Assembly (NCBI GenBank): GCA_022571845.1
Contig: JACZXB010000008.1
Coordinates: forward strand, 108,116 to 172,115
Source of the DNA: Candidatus Zixiibacteriota bacterium
Lineage (GTDB): Bacteria; Zixibacteria; MSB-5A5; GN15; FEB-12
Length of the DNA: 64,000 nucleotides
Reading direction: 5' to 3'
Made by a program: the position numbers and the translations under genes. Shown one piece after another: positions 53,680-62,745 of the stretch; within the stretch, counting starts at the first letter, position 1; every line of letters begins with the position of its first letter. Under the pieces are notes generated by a model that saw nothing but the letters and a program-made list of their open reading frames with translations, was not told the origin of the DNA and did not search any database.

Positions 53680-53961
53680 GAATATGTATAAAACTGATGT
53701 GTATAACATAAGGATAACTGTTTTTGCTTGAAAAAGTTCAAAAAGTGAAGCAAGTGTGTAGATAAGCTCACAGCTTCTCAACATCTTTTGCAATAAAAAG
53801 TGCTGTGATAAACCCTTGAAATGCTTATACTAAAAAGAAGAATTAATTTATATTTTTGTGATATCCACTTTTCAACAGCGCTTATAGTTATTACTTTATA
53901 TCTAGTACATATCTAATAATATAAGAACCTGTTGGTAACTTTTTAGGAGAAGAGCTGAAAA
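53680..53961. other. Candidate replication origin region (dnaA-dnaN intergenic)
   Basis: This 282-bp gap is very A+T-rich and contains an exact match to the DnaA-box consensus TTATNCACA on the minus strand (TGTGTATAA at 53698-53706). Less exact relatives follow: TGTGTAGATAA near 53754, CTGTGATAAA near 53803 and GATATCCACTT near 53859. The gene order dnaA-dnaN-recF supports an origin, but the box count is modest. The dnaN ribosome site AGGAGAAG is at the end of the gap. Confidence 0.4.
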
Positions 53962-55074
53962 ATGAAATTTCAACTCCCCAAATCAAAATTTAATAACTGC
54001 CTCCAATATGTATTGCAGGTAGTCCCTACAAAATCAACCCTGCCTATCCTGAGCAATATCTTGATTGAAGCACTGGAGAATAAGCTTAAAATCTCGGCCA
54101 CTGATTTAGATATATCAATTACAGCAACGATAGAATGCGACGTAATCAAGAAAGGCTCAGCCGTTCTACCAGCCAGGATAATTGCTGATATAATTAAGGA
54201 GATGCCTGAAGCTGATGTCAGTGTGGAATCGACCGCTTCACGATTAGAACTGAAAATCCCTAATGGTCACTACAAAATTGCAGCTTTATCACCGGACGAC
54301 TTTCCCAAACTCCCCGCAGTAAATACTAAAAAAGAAATACAAATCTCCGCTAAAGAATTGACCTCAATGATTCGTAAAACAACTTTTGCCTGCTCGGACG
54401 ACGAAACCAGACCGGCCCTAAACGGTGTTTTGTGGCAGACGAAAGGTGACAAAATGATGATGGTCGCAACCGACGGTCATCGCTTGGCTAAAGTAGCGAT
54501 TGAAAATAAAAAACTAAAAGGGCTCTACGACGACGTTATTATCCCCCCCAAAGTCTTGAACCTGATACCAAAATTTATTGACGGGAAAAAACCTGATGTT
54601 GGCGTAATATTTGGTGAAAATAATATAATTTTTAACTTAGGTGATGTAATCTTAACCTCCAGGCTGATAGACGGGCCCTACCCAAACTTTGAGCAAGTTA
54701 TTCCGGAAAGTAGTGATAAAAAATTGATAATTTCCAAAGACGAACTTGCCGGTGCAGTTAGACGCGTATCAATATTATCAAATGCCTTAACACATCAGGT
54801 TAGGTTCTCTGCTAAAGATTCACGCTTGACCCTTTCAAGCACTAATGCTGATGTTGGCGGTGAGGGAAAAGAAGAACTCAGCTGTCAGTATAGCGGTGAA
54901 CCGATAGACTTAGGCTACAATGCTAACTATATGGCAGAAATAGTAAATCGCATAGACAGTGATGATATTATCATAGAGCTGTCATCAACCACATCTGCCG
55001 GGATACTGTATAGTACAGAAGTTCCCAAAGAAGATTTTTTGTGCCTGTTGATGCCGCTTCGGCTGGCAGAATAG
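53962..55074 (+). CDS. dnaN: DNA polymerase III beta sliding clamp
   Basis: The 370-residue protein matches the three-domain clamp: the N-terminal MKFQLPKSKFNNCLQYVLQVVPTKSTLPILSNI, the middle ACSDDETRPALNGVLW segment and the C-terminal domain ending with the conserved LLMPLRL tail. It encircles DNA and gives the polymerase processivity. The ribosome site AGGAGAAG lies about ten bases before the ATG. A strong intrinsic terminator follows its stop by about 25 bp. Confidence 0.97.
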   Translation: MKFQLPKSKFNNCLQYVLQVVPTKSTLPILSNILIEALENKLKISATDLDISITATIECDVIKKGSAVLPARIIADIIKEMPEADVSVESTASRLELKIPNGHYKIAALSPDDFPKLPAVNTKKEIQISAKELTSMIRKTTFACSDDETRPALNGVLWQTKGDKMMMVATDGHRLAKVAIENKKLKGLYDDVIIPPKVLNLIPKFIDGKKPDVGVIFGENNIIFNLGDVILTSRLIDGPYPNFEQVIPESSDKKLIISKDELAGAVRRVSILSNALTHQVRFSAKDSRLTLSSTNADVGGEGKEELSCQYSGEPIDLGYNANYMAEIVNRIDSDDIIIELSSTTSAGILYSTEVPKEDFLCLLMPLRLAE

Positions 55075-55098
55075 TTAATGTATGAGTGAGAGAATTAC

Positions 55099-55126
55099 AG
55101 GCAGATGTTCGCATCTGCCTTTTTTA
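55099..55126 (+). terminator. Intrinsic terminator after dnaN, adjoining the recF start
   Basis: AGGCAGATG (55099-55107), loop TTCG, CATCTGCCT (55112-55120), then a T-run. The structure ends about 9 nt before the recF start codon at 55135. Confidence 0.88.
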
Positions 55127-55134
55127 TTTATACG

Positions 55135-56226
55135 ATGCACTTAGACAGCCTAAAACTGACCAGCTTCAGAAACTTTGAAACGCTCCAACTGACTCCCTCG
55201 GCGGGCATAAATGTTCTTCATGGCAAAAACGGTTCAGGTAAATCAAATTTACTGGAGGCGATTTTTGTGCTCTGTTTGGGCAGATCCCAGCGGGGCAACA
55301 AAGACGGCGACATTATTAAAAATGAACAGGATTCCTATCGGGTAGAGGGAACGATGCATGACGGCGATCGCTCGATTGAAATCGCAGTTGCAGTCATGCG
55401 CCGCGGCAGAAAACAGATAACAATAAATGGGGTCAAATCGAAAGCTTTGGAGCTGTATGAAAGGTTCAGCGTGGTTGCGGCCGGTCCCGAAGACAGCGAA
55501 ATACTTGCCGGCCCACCATCTGTCAGGCGCTTATTCTTGAACCTCTACATCTCTCAGCAGTCCACCAAGTATCTAGAAAATATCACAAAGTATTCTCGAA
55601 TTCTGTCACAAAAAAACGCCGCGCTAAAAGAAAATATTGAATTTGATTCGTATAACTATCTTTTAGCTGAAACCGGCGCCAAAATAATTATAGCGCGTCA
55701 GCTGTTTTTGAAAACGCTCAACAAAAGCGCTGGTAGTTTCTACTCAAAATTTTCAAACAATGGCGAGCTTGACATAAAATACAAGCCATCGGCTTTAGAA
55801 GAAATTGAATTTGAAGTTGATGAATCAAGAATTAAAGAGCAGTTTGAGGCCAGGCTTAACGAAGTTAAAGAACAGGAAATGATATTGAAAACCTCGATAG
55901 TAGGGCCGCATCGCGATGAAATAGAGTTTGATATAAATTCATTTCCGGCCAGGACCCACGGCTCACAGGGAGAGTGGCGTTCGGCGGCGATAGCACTAAA
56001 ACTATCGGTCTATGAGCTCCTTAAAGAGAAAAGGGGTTTCTCGCCTATATTACTATTGGACGAAATTTTTGCGGAGCTTGATGAAAGCAGAAGCGCCGCG
56101 GTTATTGATTCTTTCAATGATCTGGGCCAGCTCTTCCTGACTACCGCTTTAGAACCGCCCGCCCGCTTGGCGCAGAAGGCATTATACTTGAATATAGACA
56201 GTGGCCAGGTTGAAGTAGTTAGGTAA
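55135..56226 (+). CDS. recF: DNA replication and repair protein RecF
   Basis: From the ATG at 55135 the protein has 363 residues and starts MHLDSLKLTSFRNFETL, the usual RecF N-terminus. Walker A is LHGKNGSGKSNLLEAI near residue 29, and the C-terminal ABC signature and Walker B are GSQGEWRSAAIALKLS and PILLLDEIFAELD. RecF loads RecA at gaps with RecO and RecR. An upstream ATG at 55105 lies inside the dnaN terminator and is not used. No ribosome site is seen between the terminator and the start. The next gene begins directly at the stop codon. Confidence 0.95.
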   Translation: MHLDSLKLTSFRNFETLQLTPSAGINVLHGKNGSGKSNLLEAIFVLCLGRSQRGNKDGDIIKNEQDSYRVEGTMHDGDRSIEIAVAVMRRGRKQITINGVKSKALELYERFSVVAAGPEDSEILAGPPSVRRLFLNLYISQQSTKYLENITKYSRILSQKNAALKENIEFDSYNYLLAETGAKIIIARQLFLKTLNKSAGSFYSKFSNNGELDIKYKPSALEEIEFEVDESRIKEQFEARLNEVKEQEMILKTSIVGPHRDEIEFDINSFPARTHGSQGEWRSAAIALKLSVYELLKEKRGFSPILLLDEIFAELDESRSAAVIDSFNDLGQLFLTTALEPPARLAQKALYLNIDSGQVEVVR

Positions 56227-57273
56227 ATGGCAAGTATATTAATCAACAACGTTTCAAAAGCCTTCGATGGAAAAGCTGTCCTAAAAGATGTCAGCCTGGA
56301 AATAGCCGACGGTGAACTTTTGGTTTTACTGGGTCCCTCAGGCTGCGGCAAATCAACTCTCTTGCGCATTATTGCAGGATTGGAAACATTGGACAGTGGA
56401 GAAATTTTTATTGGAGAGAAAAGAATTGACAAGCTGGAACCAAAAGAGCGCGATGTCGCTTTGGTCTTTCAAAACTACGCCCTCTACCCACACATGTCGG
56501 TTGCCCAAAATCTGGCTTTTCCCTTAACAATTGCGAAAACAGAAAAAAAAGAGAAGCAAAAGAAAGTACTGGAAGTAGCAGAGCTTTTGGGGTTGCTGGA
56601 TAAACTGTCTCAGAGACCGGCCACTCTGTCCGGCGGAGAAAGGCAGCGGGTGGCCTTGGGTCGGGCTATTATCAGAGAGCCAGCGCTATTCTTGTTAGAC
56701 GAACCGCTATCAAATCTGGACGCCGAGCTACGTGCCCGCATGAGAAAAGAAATAGTCTCACTGCAGAAGCGAGTCGGGCGTTCGATGATTCATGTCACCC
56801 ACGATCAGACCGAAGCTTTAACTATGGCTGACAAGATAGCTCTGCTTCATGACGGCAATTTGGTTCAGGTAGGAACACCGCAGGAAATATATAAAAATCC
56901 GGCAACTATTTTTGCGGCAGGTTTTATTGGTCAGCCAGCAATGAATTTATTAAACGCTAAGATTGAAAATGGAAAGTTGATTCCGTTTGATCTCAATCTT
57001 TCAGAATTGGACTTAAAAAATAAGGCGGCAGAGTTTACAGTCGGCTTGCGCCCAGAGGAAATTACAGTAGGCCATTCCGGGCCGTATGAAGCAATACTTT
57101 CTGCTATTGAATATTTCGGCAGACATAACATACTTGAACTGAATTTCGGCGGAACTAAACTAATCGCTGCGAATTCTTCCAGCCAGTTCGTCGTTGGTGA
57201 CAAAGTTTCCTTTTCATTTCATCACTCAGCTTTACACTTCTTTGATTTGCTGACAGGTAAGAGACTTAAATAA
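56227..57273 (+). CDS. ABC transporter ATP-binding protein (MalK/MsiK-like), no cognate permease nearby
   Basis: The 348-residue protein has Walker A GPSGCGKSTLLRIIAG near residue 38, the Q-loop FQNYALYPHMSV, the ABC signature LSGGERQRVALGRAI, Walker B LFLLDEPLSNLD and the H-loop VTHDQTEALTMAD, followed by a C-terminal TOBE-type regulatory domain. This is the carbohydrate uptake (CUT1) group of ATPases. It starts one base after the recF stop (TAAATG) and no permease or binding protein gene follows, so it may be shared among several transporters, as MsiK is in actinomycetes. Confidence 0.92.
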   Translation: MASILINNVSKAFDGKAVLKDVSLEIADGELLVLLGPSGCGKSTLLRIIAGLETLDSGEIFIGEKRIDKLEPKERDVALVFQNYALYPHMSVAQNLAFPLTIAKTEKKEKQKKVLEVAELLGLLDKLSQRPATLSGGERQRVALGRAIIREPALFLLDEPLSNLDAELRARMRKEIVSLQKRVGRSMIHVTHDQTEALTMADKIALLHDGNLVQVGTPQEIYKNPATIFAAGFIGQPAMNLLNAKIENGKLIPFDLNLSELDLKNKAAEFTVGLRPEEITVGHSGPYEAILSAIEYFGRHNILELNFGGTKLIAANSSSQFVVGDKVSFSFHHSALHFFDLLTGKRLK

Positions 57274-57314
57274 GTCACAGCTATTTACTTAATCTACCTG
57301 AATCGCCAAACAGG

Positions 57315-58160
57315 CTAAGCCTGCCTCTGGCAGCGGGGGCAATAGTGGGCCGAGCGTGAGCCGATCAGTTCGCGGACTATCTTGCTGCCGCAGTGACCAC
57401 AGGGTTTGCCAGATTTTCCATAAGCCTTAAGATATTTTTGATACGTGCCCGGCTTGCCGTTTACTCCGGCGTAGTTGTCTACAGAGCTGCCCATGTGCTT
57501 TATAGCTTTCCTTAGAATTTTGTTAATATGCAGACGAAGTTCTGTTAATTTCCTTTTTGAAATCCTGTTAGTCAATTTACGCGGGTGAATTTTGGAGAAG
57601 TATAAAGATTCATCCGCGTAGATATTGCCGATTCCGGCGATAAAACTCTGATCCAATAGTGCCGGCTTGACCATCCGTGATGATGAGCGAAACAGCCGGA
57701 TAAATTCTTCTAAAGAAATATCAAACGGCTCCGGTCCCAAATTAGCCAGCCCCGGCTGCTGCCATAGTTCGTCGTTTGAGAACAGGCGCAACCTGCCAAA
57801 TCTGCGGACATCGTTAAAGCGCAGGTGGTAGCTGCCGGATTTTTTGTCAAAGTCAAATATGGCCAGGTCATGTTTATCGACAGGTGTCTTGCTGTCCAGG
57901 TATAGAAATCTGCCGGTCATCTTAAGATGCGCCCAGAGAGTGATATCGCCGGAGAGCTCTATTAAAATATTCTTACCGCGACGCCTTATATTAAGAATTG
58001 TTTTGTCTTTTAGAATACCAGAGAATGAACTTTTCCTGAACGATTTGCCGATTACAATTGATGTTTTAGGCGCATTCGTCTTGACGCGGGTTATAGTTCG
58101 TCCGGAGATAGTTTGATTTAGTCCTCTGACGACAGTTTCTACTTCAGGAAGTTCCGGCAT
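57315..58160 (-). CDS. mutM: Formamidopyrimidine-DNA glycosylase
   Basis: The 281-residue protein starts MPELPEVETVVRGL, where Pro2 and Glu3 are the catalytic residues. It also has the helix-two-turn-helix region PALLDQSFIAGIGNIYADE and the C-terminal zinc finger CGHCGSKIVRELIGSRSAHYC plus CPRC. It excises oxidised purines such as 8-oxoguanine and has AP-lyase activity. It lies 29 bp after the HTH gene, in a run uvrA-HTH-mutM that would join nucleotide- and base-excision repair in one transcript. Confidence 0.96.
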   Translation of the reverse strand: MPELPEVETVVRGLNQTISGRTITRVKTNAPKTSIVIGKSFRKSSFSGILKDKTILNIRRRGKNILIELSGDITLWAHLKMTGRFLYLDSKTPVDKHDLAIFDFDKKSGSYHLRFNDVRRFGRLRLFSNDELWQQPGLANLGPEPFDISLEEFIRLFRSSSRMVKPALLDQSFIAGIGNIYADESLYFSKIHPRKLTNRISKRKLTELRLHINKILRKAIKHMGSSVDNYAGVNGKPGTYQKYLKAYGKSGKPCGHCGSKIVRELIGSRSAHYCPRCQRQA

Positions 58161-58189
58161 GATAGGTGTTCAGATGATGACTCTCAATA

Positions 58190-58555
58190 TCAAGATTCGT
58201 TAGTATCATCTTCTACTGAATCAAGCTTATTGAGCCCTTGTTGCAAAAACTCTCCTAATGTACCCTTTGAGAATGTTTTCTTACGCAGTTCATTTTCATA
58301 CTCAGGCATACTTTTACGAATCTCTTTTGCCCACATTGTAGAATCGTTCAGCGTTCGTTGCGTTGATTCCAGCCGCTCCGATTTCAGACGTTTTTCGATA
58401 AAGTCCGTTATAGCAATTTTCGGGATGCGCCATTCGTTATCAATCTTGAATCCTGCAAGCTCACCGGAATTGAGCATTTTAGCAACGGCTGCCATTTCTG
58501 TACGAAGAAGTTCAGAAACTTCTTTCATTGTTAATAAAGCGTGGTTGTCTTTCAT
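58190..58555 (-). CDS. Small helix-turn-helix (excisionase-type) DNA-binding protein
   Basis: The 121-residue protein has a MerR/excisionase-like winged helix in residues 8-55: LLTMKEVSELLRTEMAAVAKMLNSGELAGFKIDNEWRIPK, as in the DNA-binding domain family called excisionase/HTH_17. The C-terminal half is a charged helical region (ERLESTQRTLNDSTMWAKEIRKSMPEYENELRKK). The gene lies 28 bp after uvrA and 29 bp before mutM in the same direction. It may regulate the repair operon or help recruit repair proteins; this is inferred only from position. Confidence 0.82.
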   Translation of the reverse strand: MKDNHALLTMKEVSELLRTEMAAVAKMLNSGELAGFKIDNEWRIPKIAITDFIEKRLKSERLESTQRTLNDSTMWAKEIRKSMPEYENELRKKTFSKGTLGEFLQQGLNKLDSVEDDTNES

Positions 58556-58583
58556 TCTGAATACCTCATTGGTTATTGATAGT

Positions 58584-61436
58584 TCAACCTAATTTTAGAA
58601 CTTGTTTCAAGTATTGTCCGGTGTACGAACTTTTTACAGCGGCGACCTCTTCGGGCGTGCCTTGGGCAATAATGCGTCCGCCCTCATCGCCGCCCTCGGG
58701 TCCCATATCAATCACCCAGTCAGCGGTTTTGATAACGTCAAGATTATGCTCAATGACTACAACTGTATTGCCCCGGTCGGCCAGTCTGTTAAGCACGTTT
58801 AAGAGCATGCGGATATCTTCAAAATGAAGTCCGGTGGTCGGTTCGTCAAGGATATACAGCGTCTGTCCGGTGGCGATTTTTGAAAGCTCGGTGGCCAGCT
58901 TGACCCGCTGGGCTTCACCACCGGATAAAGTTGTCGCCTGCTGTCCCAGATGAATATATCCCAGACCGACATTGGACAGCGTCAATAATTTATTTTTTAT
59001 GCGCGGGATATTTTCGAAAAAGTAAAGAGCTTCCTCGACAGTCATATCCAGCACATCGGCGATCGACTTGCCCTTAAAAGTTACTTCCAGTGTCTCTCTG
59101 TTATAGCGCTTGCTTTTGCAGATCTCGCAAGGGACATATACATCAGGCAGAAAATGCATTTCGATTTTTATTATGCCGTCCCCTTCGCAGGCCTCACATC
59201 GTCCGCCCTTGACATTAAACGAAAACCTGCCCGGCTGATAGCCGCGCGCTTTGGCTTCGGGCAATGAGGCATACAAATCACGAATCGGTGTAAACAGACC
59301 GGTATAGGTGGCAGGGTTGGAGCGGGGCGTGCGGCCGATAGGCGACTGGTCGATATCTATAACTTTATCAATATGCTCGGCCCCCTCGAATTTTCCAAAA
59401 GGAAGCGGCGCTTTGCGGCTGCGATAAAATTGACGCGCTAAGTGGCGGTACAACGTTTCGTTTATCAGAGTTGATTTGCCGGAGCCGGAGACGCCGGTTA
59501 CTACCACAAACATTCCCAGGGGAATGGTCAGATCGATTTTTTTCAGATTATTGCCGGTAGCTTGTGAGAGCGTGATGAATTTTCCGTTGGCGCTTCGGCG
59601 TTCTTTTGGTATTTCTATTTTGCGTTTACCCGACAGGTATTGACCGGTGAGAGATTCTTTTGACCTTTTGATTGCAGCCGGCGTGCCGGAGGCGACAATC
59701 CTGCCGCCATGAACGCCTGCTCCGGGACCAAGGTCTAAGACATAATCCGCCGCTTCTATTGTTTCGCGGTCATGCTCTACTACTAAAACAGTGTTGCCGA
59801 TATCCCGCAATCCTGTCAGCGTATTTAAAAGTTTTCGGTTATCTTTTTGATGCAGCCCGATTGATGGTTCATCCAATATATAAAGCACGCCGACTAATCG
59901 TGAGCCGATTTGCGTGGCCAATCTGATTCTCTGGGCTTCGCCGCCGGATAAAGTCTGAGCGGCGCGGCTGAGTGTGAGATAGTCCAGCCCGACATCGCGT
60001 AAAAAAGACAACCTCTGGGTGACTTCTTTTAATATCTGTTTTGCTATTAGTTGTTTTCTCTGGTCGAGTTTTAATTCTTTGAAGAATTTGACTGAGCGCT
60101 TGATAGGCATGTCACAGACAGAGTCAATCGTTTCGCGGTTTATGACAACCGCCAAAGCCTCTGGCTTTAGCCGGGCGCCGTTACAGGTCGGGCAGGGGCT
60201 GATTGACATATAGCGTTCTACCCAGCTGCGAACAGCGCTTGATTGTGTTTGTCTGTGTCTTCGTTCCAGGTGCGGGATGACGCCCTCAAATCGGGAAGTA
60301 TAAGTACCGGAGCCCTTGACGGTCGTATGCTCAAACTCAATTGTAATCTCGTTTTTGGTGCCGTACAAAATTGCCTGGCGGATTGTCTTGGAAAGTTTTT
60401 TAAACGGCGTGGTGAATTTGAAATTGTATTCCTTTTTTAGTCCCTGAAGCATATAGCGGTACCACGAGGCCATCTCTGCTCCGCCCCAGGGATGAATGGT
60501 GCCGCCGTTTATTGATAATTCCTGATCGGGGATTACCAACTCTGGGTCTATTTCCATTTTTTGTCCGAGTCCACCGCAGGTCTGACAGGCGCCGAAAGGC
60601 GAGTTAAACGAAAACATCCGCGGTGACGGTTCTTCGTAACTGATATTGCATTTGAGACAGGCGAACTGTTCGCTAAAAAGCAGATCCTTGTTTTTGATAT
60701 TTATTAAGACTGTCCCTTGTGCAATTTTGAGGGCAGTTTCGACCGAATCTGCCAGTCGTCTGCGCGAACGGGTTTTGACAACTAACCTGTCGACCACCGC
60801 TTCAATTGTATGTTTTTTCTTTTTGTCCAGTTCAATGTCGGAATCTGTTTCGACAATCTCGCCGTCGACTCGAAGCCGCACGAAGCCTTCGCGCAAGGCT
60901 TCATTTATTATATCTTTATGTTCCCCCTTTTTGCCCCGGACAAGCGGCGCCAGAATTATCAAACGGGTACCGTCTTCGAATTTTAAAACGGAATCAACAA
61001 TTTGCTCAACTGTCTGCTGTGTAATCGGCTTGTCGCATTTAATGCAATGCGGCGTGCCGACACGCGCAAAGAGCAGCCTTAGGTAGTCATAAATCTCCGT
61101 AACTGTGCCGACAGTCGAGCGTGGATTTTTGGCTGTCCCTTTTTGTTCTATTGAAATTGCCGGTGAGAGGCCTTCGATAAAATCAACATCGGGTTTTTCC
61201 ATCAGCCCTAAAAACTGACGGGCGTAGGCCGAGAGCGATTCGACATAACGTCTTTGTCCCTCGGCATAAATTGTATCAAAAGCCAGCGAGCTTTTGCCGG
61301 AACCTGACAGACCGGTTATGACAGTCAAAGAATTCCGCGGGATTTTGACATCAATATTCCTGAGATTGTGCTCGCGCGCCCCTTTGATAAACAGGAAATC
61401 AGCGTTCTTAGTCGGTTTTCGGTAACTGTTACTCAT
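58584..61436 (-). CDS. uvrA: Excinuclease ABC subunit A
   Basis: The 950-residue protein has two ABC modules: Walker [21 protein letters not shown] near residue 42 and [15 protein letters not shown] in the second half, signature motifs [17 protein letters not shown] and [15 protein letters not shown], and zinc-finger cysteine pairs (CIKC, CLKC ... CQTC and CEAC ... CEIC). UvrA recognises bulky DNA lesions and loads UvrB. It is the first gene of the repair run, followed by the HTH gene and mutM. No SOS-type operator is obvious in the 135 bp upstream. Confidence 0.97.
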   Translation of the reverse strand: MSNSYRKPTKNADFLFIKGAREHNLRNIDVKIPRNSLTVITGLSGSGKSSLAFDTIYAEGQRRYVESLSAYARQFLGLMEKPDVDFIEGLSPAISIEQKGTAKNPRSTVGTVTEIYDYLRLLFARVGTPHCIKCDKPITQQTVEQIVDSVLKFEDGTRLIILAPLVRGKKGEHKDIINEALREGFVRLRVDGEIVETDSDIELDKKKKHTIEAVVDRLVVKTRSRRRLADSVETALKIAQGTVLINIKNKDLLFSEQFACLKCNISYEEPSPRMFSFNSPFGACQTCGGLGQKMEIDPELVIPDQELSINGGTIHPWGGAEMASWYRYMLQGLKKEYNFKFTTPFKKLSKTIRQAILYGTKNEITIEFEHTTVKGSGTYTSRFEGVIPHLERRHRQTQSSAVRSWVERYMSISPCPTCNGARLKPEALAVVINRETIDSVCDMPIKRSVKFFKELKLDQRKQLIAKQILKEVTQRLSFLRDVGLDYLTLSRAAQTLSGGEAQRIRLATQIGSRLVGVLYILDEPSIGLHQKDNRKLLNTLTGLRDIGNTVLVVEHDRETIEAADYVLDLGPGAGVHGGRIVASGTPAAIKRSKESLTGQYLSGKRKIEIPKERRSANGKFITLSQATGNNLKKIDLTIPLGMFVVVTGVSGSGKSTLINETLYRHLARQFYRSRKAPLPFGKFEGAEHIDKVIDIDQSPIGRTPRSNPATYTGLFTPIRDLYASLPEAKARGYQPGRFSFNVKGGRCEACEGDGIIKIEMHFLPDVYVPCEICKSKRYNRETLEVTFKGKSIADVLDMTVEEALYFFENIPRIKNKLLTLSNVGLGYIHLGQQATTLSGGEAQRVKLATELSKIATGQTLYILDEPTTGLHFEDIRMLLNVLNRLADRGNTVVVIEHNLDVIKTADWVIDMGPEGGDEGGRIIAQGTPEEVAAVKSSYTGQYLKQVLKLG

Positions 61437-61571
61437 AATTTTGTTCTATCAGCCAATCCGCAGTATAAGCAAATCGAGCAGTAAAATCAGCGGAAATCTG
61501 CTTGCTGATATCACTTTTTGGCAGACTTGGCCGGTTTTTAATATTAGCCTATATAAGGCCAACCAAGAACT

Positions 61572-62111
61572 TTGAGGATTGCTAGGATTGAAGCCTTGAC
61601 TAAAACCAGATTTATTTCACATACCGGCTTGTTTTTGGCGCTGGCAGTTCTTTTGCCGGTCGGGTTTCATGCTTTTGGTGCCAGCGGCCGGATTTTCCTG
61701 CCAATGCATATTCCGCCGCTTCTGGCCGGATTTCTGATTGGACCGCTGAGCGGCGTCATTGTCGGGATCTTAGCTCCCGGCTTATCGCATCTCTTGACTG
61801 GCATGCCGCCCACTTATGCGGTGCCGCTGATGTCTTTAGAGCTGCCGATTTACGGTTTAGTAGCCGGAATGGCCTATAAGCGCCTTAATCTCAATATTTA
61901 TGTTTCGCTGGTTGCGGCTTTGTTATTCGGACGGCTGATGTTTGCCCTGGGTCTTTTAGTATTAGGTCTGTTTATGAATCTGCCCTATGGCGTTTCGGAA
62001 TTTATCGCCGGCGGTGCGGCCCTGGTTCACTCTCTGCCGGGAGTAATTATTCAGATTGTGGCAATACCGGTTTTGGTCGCATCACTTAAGAGGTTTTATG
62101 AAAGGAAGTAG
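61572..62111 (+). CDS. ECF transporter S component-like membrane protein
   Basis: The 179-residue protein has five or six membrane helices and the S-component pattern: LPVGFHAFGASGRIFLPMHIPPLLAGFLIGPLSGVIVGILAPGLSHLLTGMPP, and then a later segment ELPIYGLVAGMAYKRL. ECF S components capture vitamins or metals and couple with shared ATPases. The substrate is not clear. The start is TTG at 61572, or possibly TTG at 61596; neither has a very strong ribosome site. The neighbouring biotin ligase and NAD biosynthesis genes hint at a vitamin, but the BioY motifs are absent. A terminator follows. Confidence 0.75.
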   Translation: MRIARIEALTKTRFISHTGLFLALAVLLPVGFHAFGASGRIFLPMHIPPLLAGFLIGPLSGVIVGILAPGLSHLLTGMPPTYAVPLMSLELPIYGLVAGMAYKRLNLNIYVSLVAALLFGRLMFALGLLVLGLFMNLPYGVSEFIAGGAALVHSLPGVIIQIVAIPVLVASLKRFYERK

Positions 62112-62124
62112 AAATAATTTAGTC

Positions 62125-62151
62125 GCCCACAGCTTGCTGTGGGTTCTTTCA
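62125..62151 (+). terminator. Hairpin terminator after the S-component gene
   Basis: CCCACAGC (62126-62133) is complementary to GCTGTGGG (62136-62143), followed by TTCTTTC. It lies about 15 bp after the stop codon. Confidence 0.65.
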
Positions 62152-62223
62152 TATTTGTAGAGCTGCTAAAGGGTTCTTCTGTACGATCCAATCTGTTGTA
62201 CACCGCAATACTGACAACGTTAC

Positions 62224-62418
62224 CTACCCCTGAAAGCCGCAGGTGTTGTGGGTGCCGTCGCAGAACGGTTTGTCGTCGCTCTTACCACAGCGGCAGAGGC
62301 TGAATGGTTTTTCTTTGGTAACAATGCTGCCGTCCGGCAGCGTGATTTCAGCCTTGGTGCACTTTATTTTAGCGGGTCCATTGGCAATGATTATGATTTC
62401 TAATGTCGAATCATCCAT
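62224..62418 (-). CDS. CDGSH iron-sulfur domain protein
   Basis: The 64-residue protein carries the CDGSH pattern CRCGKSDDKPFCDGTH, with the three cysteines and one histidine that ligate a 2Fe-2S cluster. The start is at 62418 (ATGGATGATTC), with AAAGGGAG eight bases upstream; the longer frame to 62487 is not supported. The function of bacterial stand-alone CDGSH proteins is not settled. It lies between the S-component terminator and the palindromic repeats. Confidence 0.88.
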   Translation of the reverse strand: MDDSTLEIIIIANGPAKIKCTKAEITLPDGSIVTKEKPFSLCRCGKSDDKPFCDGTHNTCGFQG

Positions 62419-62527
62419 TAAAATTGCTCCCTTTCTGTTCGGCGAATTGTAACCTATCATAGATAGCCGGTCAAGATAACAATACATATTAAGATACCAT
62501 TATTTTGCGATGAAAAAGACGATCTCT

Positions 62528-62599
62528 TTGTAGGTCAGGAACCTTGTGTTCCTGGCTTGTTTATGCAATCGTCAGGACTGCAAGAGTCCTGACCTACAA
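62528..62599. repeat. Palindromic repeat element A
   Basis: TTGTAGGTCAGGA (62528-62540) and TCCTGACCTACAA (62587-62599) are exact inverted ends. Inside, GTCAGGACTG ... CAAGAGTCCTGAC gives a second hairpin. It belongs to the widely scattered GTAGGTCAGGA-type intergenic repeats of environmental bacteria. No gene overlaps it. Confidence 0.8.
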
Positions 62600-62639
62600 T
62601 GTGATTTGACTATATCTAAAGGTGGGGCAGCCGACCGAG

Positions 62640-62741
62640 TCATTGCGAGGAACTCCCGACTTTGGTTGAGACGACGCGGCAATCTCGCGTTGCGTGACAG
62701 ATGAGATTGCTGCGCCCCGAAAGAATAGGGGCTCGCAATGA
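62640..62741. repeat. Palindromic repeat element B
   Basis: TCATTGCGAG (62640-62649) is inverted as CTCGCAATGA (62732-62741), and an internal GGCAATCTC / GAGATTGC pair gives a second arm. The sequence resembles the common GTCATTGCGAGG-type dispersed repeat. It directly precedes the 3' end of birA and may act as a transcription barrier. Confidence 0.8.
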
Positions 62742-62745
62742 CAAA

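Noticed and set aside
61437..61571. Possible LexA/SOS operator upstream of uvrA
   Set aside because: No CTGT-N8-ACAG or GAAC-N4-GTTC palindrome was found in the 135-bp region.
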